From: Strongyloides papillosus
Lineage: Eukaryota; Nematoda; Chromadorea; Rhabditida; Strongyloididae
NCBI GenBank assembly: GCA_005656395.1
Contig: SRSI01000049.1
Coordinates: forward strand, 248,001-312,000
Direction: 5' to 3'
Length of the DNA stretch: 64,000 nt
The translations under genes were made by a program, and so were the position numbers. The number at the start of each line of letters is the position of its first letter. The stretch's first letter is position 1. The notes under the pieces were generated by a model. That model was not told the origin of the DNA. It ran no database searches and worked only from the letters and a program-made list of their open reading frames with translations. This document shows, one piece after another, positions 56,678 to 64,000 of the stretch.

Positions 56678-57840
56678 CTACACAACGTGTTTTGTTATTC
56701 TTGTTAGACCCTTGGAATGACAATCTACCGAAAAAGCTCCAACATTCTGGACAGTAGCCTTTCTAAACAATTTTCTGAACATCACTCTGAGTTTAAATGT
56801 CCTAATTATAGCCTCTCTTAATGTCTTCGAAATAATGATGAGTGATAAAGAATTAATAAATATCCATAAAACACTAATAAAAGGATTCACCGCATTAGCG
56901 ATCTGATATATACTTTCATCGTGACCACCAAATTTTACTGGTATATAATACATCTGATCCTCCAGAATCCGACATAATTGAAGGAACGTCAGAACAGTAA
57001 CATAATGTGTCATACGATATTCAGCCTTCTTTTTCTTGTCATCCCTTAAATTTACTGAACTATTACAATTATTTAACTTTCTTAACTTGTATTTGACGGC
57101 TATTGTTAATATGATAGACGTTATTATTAAAGAATGAACCAAAAAAACTAACAAGTAATAATGAAATACAGGTGGCATATTAAATATGTAGACACAACTT
57201 ATTCCACCAAGAATACAACTATCACAATATAGTTCACTTTCAGCATAATATTCATAAGGCAAATGACAATATATTGACTGTGTTAACGTAATTAATATCG
57301 CATATATAACAACAAAAAGTTGTAAATATGGATAATGTTTCTCGACAACCTATAAAAAAACAAAAAATAAGTACAACAATAAGGAATAATTACCATATTG
57401 TATTTGGTTGGCGAGAAAACTGACACAAAACGTATAAGACAAAGTAAACAAAAGTTGAAATTTTGTATGTAATAAGTCCAATTCATGAGTACTCTCAAAC
57501 TAATCCAAAACACCAAATTTTCCATCGTTTGATGTTCAATAAAAAATTTTACAATTGAGTTAACTTGATTACATATATTAAATATTGTGAAGAAGACATT
57601 ATTTACTACATCAATAAAACAACCAACAACCACAGCCCTGAAGTAGGCTGATTTAAGTTCCTTAGACTTTTTCCAACTTTTTATTAGTGTTATAGCTATT
57701 GCCATATAAAATGTATAGGAGGTTACAGCAAAAATAAAAAGAACAACTATTTTAGGGATATCAAGTTGTGGATAGACAAATGGTAGATATTTACCTATTT
57801 TATGAATTAGGAGATCCGATTTATTCAAATTCATCTCCAT
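56678..57840 (-). CDS. seven-transmembrane chemoreceptor, type B (intact founder-like copy)
   Basis: Exons 57840-57394 (447 nt) and 57349-56678 (672 nt) join in phase 0 across a 44-nt intron and give 372 residues from MEMNLNKSDLLIHKIGKYLP. It shares the type A plan (exon break after TM3 at FSPTKYNM, outer-loop cysteines, TLREAIIRTFKLR after TM7) but is clearly distinct in sequence. The outer loop is CHLPYEYYAESELYCDSCIL with extra cysteines, the inner loop is DDKKKKAEYRMTHYV, and the tail is LTRITKHVV. The upstream block of type A genes is absent, so it is probably controlled separately. All other type B copies in the array are remnants. Confidence 0.85.
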
Positions 57841-59485
57841 CTCCTCATCTGTATTTACTTCTAAATGTAGATTTTTTAAACCAATAAAAAATAAATAAAT
57901 TTATAAAATAAGTTAAGCTTTAAAATATACTAATTCTTATTATCGGTACAAATGACACATATATCATCATCAGCACTATATATCTATTATAACAATTACA
58001 CAATGACATAAATAAACAAATAGGTGTTAATTATATTTATTATCTATCAAAATAATTAATTTAACACTATTCATAAACCTAAAAATAGATGTAATTTTTT
58101 AATAGCTTTTTTATAATTATTTTAATGTAAATACTATAATAAAGTTAATTTATAAACTCTTTCTTCTGAGAATTTCGTGGGTTCTTGATATAAAATTTTT
58201 TTATTAATCTAAAGAATGAAAATTATGTAAAAAGTGATATAAAAATTAGTTTTAACAATACCTTCTACAATAATAGTTTTTATATAAAAAAATATAATGG
58301 TTACACGAAAAATCACACAAAAAAAATCATTTTTAATAGAAATATAATAAAGTACTCACATTATAAATGAGTCAAAGTTTATGATAAAAAAACTGAATTC
58401 ATATCATAGGTTAAGCATTTAGCGATTAATTATTAATGAAATTGCATTACGTTAATTGAATTAATATATGAAGCTTGAAATCATAATTGAATTTTTAGGT
58501 TTCTTACTAAACTTAATTATAAACCTTATACTTAAAAAAATATTAATGAATTGGTAATATACTGATAAACGATAAAATATTATAAAATCTAATAAAATAA
58601 AAATATCCATGATGTAACAAATTTATAGAATTACTTGCAAACTTGTCTGATGCCCCAGAGTATGTTGTTTAAAGGAGAATTAATAATTAACGTTTAAACT
58701 AATAATTAATAAATAATTTAAGATAGAATGACTTATTTTCCTCAGATTTCAAGGGACTCTAATCTTTTATCCTATAACATTAAATTGGAAATAACAAATT
58801 ATCACCTTCTTAATTTTCATTTCACCTAAATTTTATAACAATGAAAAATTAAGACAATTCTTCATAAAACAAAGAAAACATATTCACAATTATTTTAAAA
58901 TAGTTTAGAATGGCATCAAAAATTATCACGTTTTTCTTAATTTTTAATTCAAAATTGTAAAACAACAGTTGAATTTATAAATATTTCCTTAAAAATTTCC
59001 CACCTTCTCTCATTCAAAAACTTATATCCTTTTCATAAAAGTTGTACATTATCACAAGAAAATAAGGTAATATTTTCATTTTTTTATCTAAAATCAGCCA
59101 TCTTATTAATAATTTTACAGTCTAGTAATCATATACACATATTTTCCTCATCGTCTCACCTGCGGATTAATAATAAATTATGAAAGCAAAAAATTGTAAT
59201 AACACCGGTATAATTGCTTTAATTACTGTTTTCATTTCTTATCTAAAGAGCATCCCAATTATTCTGGTAATAATCCACCTTATTTTCCATTTCCAAGTAC
59301 GCTATTTCGTGTACTTTTTTGGTAAATAAAAAGATTAGCCTCAAATTATTCCCAGAATGATTACTAGAAAACTAATATTATTTTTAAATAATTTTATTAA
59401 CTTAAAAAACAATAAAGAAAAACAAATTGATTTATCTTTACTTGCCAGGGGAGACTAAAAGAGAAGGAAAATCATATTAGAATAG
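57841..59485. other. intergenic region right of the receptor array
   Basis: About 1.6 kb of AT-rich spacer between the type B receptor and the end of the VWA gene. No unit sequence, exon or repeat was recognised, so the array ends at 57,840 or shortly after. Confidence 0.4.
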
Positions 59486-62400
59486 TTATATGCATTGATT
59501 GGAGCATTGAATTCTTGGACTGATGAATTGAAGCAACTGACTTATTGGACATGAAGCAAAGTCCCAGACGTAGATGTTCTGAGTGGGTATATTTAATGGA
59601 GCTAAATCACCTGGATTTATAGCTGTACCAACGATAATGAAGTTGATAGATCCTCCGTTGAAACTATTGATGATTGGAACAGAATTTTGTATCTCTGTTG
59701 GGTTGTTAACTGAAATAAAGATAAAGACACTTGATGGCATTGTATTTGTCATTGACTGGATTGATGTCAATAAGGACGTCAATTTAGATCCGCTTTTTTG
59801 TTTCATTATATAAATATCCTGTTGGAAATTACCTGGACTTCCTATTTTTCCAAAAGTAAATGTTGTATTTGGGTATGTATTCCATGGTACAAGAGCTGTT
59901 GTGTTGAAGTTTGGAATTATTGTTGATACATTCTGGGAAATAACACTCATTTGATAGGCAAACTCAGTACCCATCAAAATATCACTTGAGGTATCTGGAG
60001 CTATAACTAAATTACAAGTTTGTTGTGGAACTGGTGTACCACAAACTGATGAACAGACTGTTAAATTGAAGAAATTTACCAAACCATTATCACATAAGGC
60101 TAAATCATACTCAAGGACATTTGATGGATTCAATGGTTGGACATCAGACAATTTCACTGTCGTTCCAAGTAACACAAAGTTAACAAGACCACCATTTGTC
60201 TTCAAATCTTGAACCAATTGTTGGTTGGTTGCCAGGTCACCTTGAGGTGGAACAGATATCATGACATATGAATTCAATGTACCACCACCTGGAGGAGAGA
60301 GTGTCTTCAATTTCTGTAATACTGCCGTCAAACTTGATCCTGATGTTTGGGATGTTGAATCAACTGCATAGACGAAATCATTTTTATTATTCATCGTTCC
60401 AAAATCTCTGAGTACGGATGCCGTTGAACTGTATTGAAGGAGAGCTACTTGATTTAAGTTTGAAAGAACATTTGACACATTGTACATGAAGGATTCTTTT
60501 TCATGTGCGAAATAAGTTGCATCTAATGCATCGCTACTTGTATCTAAGGCAATAGCTACATCACAGACGGTTTTTTTGCATTGACATTGTGGTGCTGGGG
60601 TTGTAGTCGTTGTCGTTGGTGGTGGAGTTGTGGTTGATGGAGTTGATGGTGGTGGATTTGGTCCACATGATTCATAACATGAGTTTATGTACTTGTTAAT
60701 AAAGTTAAGAAGAGTAGTAGTAGTTTCTTGACAATGATCGGCACCAATTGTTATATTATCCTTTGGATTCAAAGGTAGAAGATCACTTGCCATTACATCA
60801 TTCTCAACAATAATAGCATATAAACCTCCTTTAGCATTTAGAGATGCAGCAACACCCTGAGAAATTCCAAATTCATATGAATCGTTTTTAGTTAAGAAGA
60901 CGAATGTAATCAAATTGGTATTTGGATCTTGAAGTGGTTGGTTATTAATATCATTCAATACATCATACAAATCATAACCTGGAGTTTGAGTCATCTGTCC
61001 AACTGCGCTGGCGAAGTCATTATTGTTATTAAGACTACCAAATGGAGCAAGTAAATGAGATTGTGAATTAAATGAGTAAGCAGAAACTCTTTGATAGTTA
61101 GCTCCTCCTTGAAGTGGATAGTTTTGAACTAAAATTTTGTATTGGGCAAAGAGATCAGGACTCAAAATATCAGATGAGGCATCAATAGCGAAAGCTACAT
61201 TACATTGAGTTTGTTGTGGAACACATACTGTTGTGGTTGTTGTTGTTGTAGTTGAAGTCGTAGTTGATGGAGTCGTTGTTGTAGTTGAAGTCGTAGTTGT
61301 TGTAGTTATTGTTCCACATGATTCATAACATGAGTTCAAGTACTTATAAATGAAGTTAAGAAGAGTAGTAGTAGTTTCTTGACAATGATCGGCACCAATA
61401 GTAATATTATCCTTTGGTTTCAAAGGTAGAAGATCACTTGCCATTACATCATTCTCAACAATAATAGCATATAAACCTCCTTTAGCATTCAAAGATGCAG
61501 CAACACCCTGAGAAATTCCAAATTCATATGAATCGTTCTTAGTTAGGAAGACAAATGTAATCAAATTGGTATTTGGATCTTGAAGTGGTTGGTTATTAAT
61601 ATCATTCAATACATCATACAAATCATAACCTGGAGTTTGAGTCATCTGTCCAACTGCGCTGGCGAAGTCATTATTGTTATTAAGACTACCAAATGGAGCA
61701 AGTAAGTGAGATTGTGAATTAAATGAGTAAGCAGAAACTTTTTGATAATTAGCTCCTCCTTGAAGAGGGTAATTTTGAACTAAAATTTTGTATTGTGCAA
61801 AAAGATCAGGACTCAAGACGTCAGATGAAGCATCAATAGCGAAAGCTACATTACATTGAGTTTTTTGTGGAACACATCCTGGTGTAGTTGTTGTCGTGCT
61901 TGTGGTTGTTGGAGTTGTTGTTGTCGTGGTTGTTGGAGTTGTAATTGTACATGGAGTTCTACAATCTAATGCCTTTTTAAAAAGTGGGCCAAGTATGTTA
62001 TTATCACATACAGCCAAATCATATATGATAACTTCTGTTGGATTAAACAAAGCAACATCTGAAGGCTTTACATTTGTACCATCAATAATAATATACAATG
62101 GACCCTTTGCGGTTAACTGATCTACAGCAGGCTTAGCCAAAGCATATTGATTTGGGTCCTTCTTCGAAATAAAGGCATACGTTGCCAATCCAATAGTTGG
62201 ATCTCTTAAACTCAAAGTGTTCATTGTTGAGAATGCACCCGGCAAATTGTATCCTGGACCTTGAGTAGCGCTTTTTACTGCGTTAATAAAATCGTTTTGT
62301 GTTGAAAGAGTTCCAAAATTGGCAAGCAAGTTAACATTTGCATTAAATGAATCTATAGCAATCTTGGAATAATCCGTAAACAATCCAGAAATGTTGACTA

Positions 62401-64000
62401 AAGAATTAATTTCTGCTCCGAAAAATACAGGTACCAATTGATCAGTTGAAGCATCAATGATAATATCTACATTACATTGTGTTTGTTGGGGGATACACGA
62501 TGGAGTTGGTGTTGTAGTCGTTGTTGTAGTTGGTGTTGGAGTTGGTGGTGGTGGAGTTGGCCCACATTTATAACATGTGTTTAGGTACTTATAAATGAAG
62601 TTAAGAAGAGTAGTAGTAGTTTCTTGACAATTATCAGCACCAATAGTAATATTATCCTTTGGATTCAAAGGTAGAAGATCACTTGCCATTACATCATTCT
62701 CAACAATAATAGCATACAAACCTCCTTTAGCATTTAGAGATGCAGCAACACCCTGAGAAATTCCAAATTCATATGAATCGTTTTTAGTTAAGAAGACGAA
62801 TGTAATCAAATTAGTATTTGGATCTTGAAGTGGTTGGTTATTAATATCATTCAATACATCATACAAATCATAACCTGGAGTTTGGGTCATCTGTCCAACT
62901 GCGTTGGCGAAGTCATTATTGTTATTAAGACTACCAAATGGAGCGAGTAAGTGAGATTGTGAATTAAACGAGTAGGCAGAAACTTTTTGATAGTCCGCTC
63001 CTCCTTGAAGAGGGTAATTTTGAACTAAAATTTTGTATTGGGCAAAAAGATCAGGACTCAAGACATCAGATGAGGCATCAATAGCGAAAGCTACATTACA
63101 TTGAGTTGGTTGTGGAACACATGCCGGTGTCATTGTTGTTGTGGTAGTTGTTGTCGTGCTTGTGGTTGTTGGAGTTGTTGTTGTCGTGGTTGTTGGAGTT
63201 GTAATTGTACATGGAGTTGTACAAATTAATGCCTTTTTAAAAAGTGGGCCAAGTATGTTATTATCACATACAGCTAAATCATATATGATAACTTCTGTTG
63301 GATTAAACAAAGCAACATCTGAAGGCTTTACATTTGTACCATCAATAATAATATACAATGGACCCTTTGCGGTTAACTGATCTACAGCAGGCTTAGCCAA
63401 AGCATATTGATTTGGGTCCTTCTTCGAAATAAAGGCATACGTTGCCAATCCAATAGTTGGATCCCTTAAACTCAAAGTGTTCATTGTTGAGAATGCACCC
63501 GGCAAATTGTATCCTGGACCTTGAGTAGCGCTTTTTACTGCGTTAATAAAATCGTTTTGTGTTGAAAGAGTTCCAAAATTGGCAAGCAAGTTAACATTTG
63601 CATTAAATGAATCTATAGCAATCTTGGAATAATCCGTAAACAATCCAGAAATGTTGACTAAAGAATTAATTTCTGCTCCGAAAAATACAGGTACCAATTG
63701 ATCAGTTGAAGCATCAATGATAATATCTACATTACATTGTGTTTGTTGGGGGATACACGATGGAGTTGGTGTTGTAGTCGTTGTTGTAGTTGGTGTTGGA
63801 GTTGGTGTTGGAGTTGGTGGTGGTGGAGTTGGCCCACATTTATAACATGAGTTTAGGTACTTATAAATGAAGTTAAGAAGAGTAGTAGTAGTTTCTTGAC
63901 AATTATCAGCACCAATAGTAATATTATCCTTTGGATTCAAAGGTAGAAGATCACTTGCCATTACATCATTCTCAACAATAATAGCATACAAACCTCCTTT
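59486..64000 (-). CDS. secreted multi-VWA protein with Thr/Pro-rich linkers (partial)
   Basis: The frame is open from the window edge (64,000) to TAA at 59,486-59,488, 1,504 codons, so the N-terminus is outside. The protein is a row of VWA-like domains of about 175-185 residues, each beginning CNV..(A/I)IDASSD and ending in a cysteine pair, joined by mucin-like linkers of Thr and Pro. From the N-terminal side: part of a Y domain (63,835-64,000), X1 (63,205-63,760), Y1 (62,575-63,120), X2 (61,945-62,505), Y2 (61,310-61,875), Y3 (60,660-61,225), Z1 (60,040-60,580) and Z2 (59,489-60,010). The MIDAS-like start is DASSD or DTSSD, so the last serine of DxSxS is replaced and metal binding is uncertain. 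There is no membrane helix near the C-terminus, so it is probably secreted or in the cuticle or glycocalyx. Similar VWA proteins are common in nematodes; their ligands are mostly unknown. Confidence 0.85.
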   Translation of the reverse strand, partial: KGGLYAIIVENDVMASDLLPLNPKDNITIGADNCQETTTTLLNFIYKYLNSCYKCGPTPPPPTPTPTPTPTTTTTTTPTPSCIPQQTQCNVDIIIDASTDQLVPVFFGAEINSLVNISGLFTDYSKIAIDSFNANVNLLANFGTLSTQNDFINAVKSATQGPGYNLPGAFSTMNTLSLRDPTIGLATYAFISKKDPNQYALAKPAVDQLTAKGPLYIIIDGTNVKPSDVALFNPTEVIIYDLAVCDNNILGPLFKKALICTTPCTITTPTTTTTTTPTTTSTTTTTTTTMTPACVPQPTQCNVAFAIDASSDVLSPDLFAQYKILVQNYPLQGGADYQKVSAYSFNSQSHLLAPFGSLNNNNDFANAVGQMTQTPGYDLYDVLNDINNQPLQDPNTNLITFVFLTKNDSYEFGISQGVAASLNAKGGLYAIIVENDVMASDLLPLNPKDNITIGADNCQETTTTLLNFIYKYLNTCYKCGPTPPPPTPTPTTTTTTTPTPSCIPQQTQCNVDIIIDASTDQLVPVFFGAEINSLVNISGLFTDYSKIAIDSFNANVNLLANFGTLSTQNDFINAVKSATQGPGYNLPGAFSTMNTLSLRDPTIGLATYAFISKKDPNQYALAKPAVDQLTAKGPLYIIIDGTNVKPSDVALFNPTEVIIYDLAVCDNNILGPLFKKALDCRTPCTITTPTTTTTTTPTTTSTTTTTPGCVPQKTQCNVAFAIDASSDVLSPDLFAQYKILVQNYPLQGGANYQKVSAYSFNSQSHLLAPFGSLNNNNDFASAVGQMTQTPGYDLYDVLNDINNQPLQDPNTNLITFVFLTKNDSYEFGISQGVAASLNAKGGLYAIIVENDVMASDLLPLKPKDNITIGADHCQETTTTLLNFIYKYLNSCYESCGTITTTTTTSTTTTTPSTTTSTTTTTTTTVCVPQQTQCNVAFAIDASSDILSPDLFAQYKILVQNYPLQGGANYQRVSAYSFNSQSHLLAPFGSLNNNNDFASAVGQMTQTPGYDLYDVLNDINNQPLQDPNTNLITFVFLTKNDSYEFGISQGVAASLNAKGGLYAIIVENDVMASDLLPLNPKDNITIGADHCQETTTTLLNFINKYINSCYESCGPNPPPSTPSTTTPPPTTTTTTPAPQCQCKKTVCDVAIALDTSSDALDATYFAHEKESFMYNVSNVLSNLNQVALLQYSSTASVLRDFGTMNNKNDFVYAVDSTSQTSGSSLTAVLQKLKTLSPPGGGTLNSYVMISVPPQGDLATNQQLVQDLKTNGGLVNFVLLGTTVKLSDVQPLNPSNVLEYDLALCDNGLVNFFNLTVCSSVCGTPVPQQTCNLVIAPDTSSDILMGTEFAYQMSVISQNVSTIIPNFNTTALVPWNTYPNTTFTFGKIGSPGNFQQDIYIMKQKSGSKLTSLLTSIQSMTNTMPSSVFIFISVNNPTEIQNSVPIINSFNGGSINFIIVGTAINPGDLAPLNIPTQNIYVWDFASCPISQLLQFISPRIQCSNQCI
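61310..63760. repeat. 1.26-kb in-frame tandem duplication inside the VWA gene
   Basis: X2+Y2 (about 61,310-62,505) and X1+Y1 (about 62,575-63,760) are copies at an offset of 1,260 bp. The X parts are nearly identical: 62,221-62,460 equals 63,481-63,720 base for base by eye, with only a couple of changes in 61,981-62,220. The Y parts differ more. Linker lengths differ by multiples of three. Confidence 0.8.

Noticed and set aside
1..64000. CRISPR arrays, rRNA, operons with ribosome binding sites, prophage
   Set aside because: None seen; the gene structures with introns are eukaryotic.

Overview
The window looks like a chromosome segment of a parasitic nematode of the Strongyloides type. This is inferred from the sequence: it is very AT-rich, introns are tiny (35-60 nt in most genes, with GT..AG ends), genes are on both strands, and the families are worm families (serpentine chemoreceptors, MATH-BTB, SWEET, DUF19-like secreted proteins, VWA/mucin proteins). 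No bacterial, viral or organellar gene was recognised. Gene models were built by hand by joining open frames across splice sites with matching phase. Introns cannot be confirmed without RNA data.

Left part (1-29,000), mixed single genes: the end of an unknown protein (2-121), an unknown three-exon gene with a doubtful intron (729-2081), a 69-residue EF-hand protein on the minus strand (2256-2600), a SWEET sugar transporter (4434-5467), a secreted DUF19-like cysteine-rich protein (5895-6666), a single-pass membrane protein (7475-8167), a large MATH-BTB gene with five tandem MATH exons (9872-13153), a piggyBac-type MITE with TTAA duplications (14,941-15,643), an ER-retained Canopy-like protein (17,378-18,126), a carbohydrate sulfotransferase (18,552-19,526), a divergent PLA2-like secreted protein (19,587-20,207), an unknown 395-residue protein (20,673-21,860), a tail-anchored protein with a GTPase-like but degenerate N-terminal region (24,653-26,627), and a divergent pair of small unknown genes (27,389-27,927 minus; 28,174-28,636 plus), the first with a KENxxP degron-like motif.

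Middle part (29,857-57,840): a minus-strand tandem array of seven-transmembrane chemoreceptor genes. Eleven copies of one gene type (A) repeat with a period of about 2.2-2.4 kb. Each A gene has two exons, an exon 1 of exactly 441 nt and an intron of about 40-50 nt. Each has a conserved 75-80 bp block upstream of its ATG. Behind ten of the eleven copies lies a decayed remnant of a second receptor type (B); the only intact B gene is at the right end (56,678-57,840). One A copy (43,454-44,602) has a single in-frame stop. A 2-kb foreign segment with gene fragments sits in the array at 50,096-52,115 between 30-bp direct repeats.

Right end (59,486-64,000): the 3' part of a gene for a secreted protein made of VWA-like domains joined by Thr/Pro-rich linkers. 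It runs off the window. An internal 1.26-kb unit is duplicated almost without change.

The genes do not form one pathway. The common theme is recent local duplication at three scales: whole genes (receptors), exons (MATH) and in-frame domain pairs (VWA).
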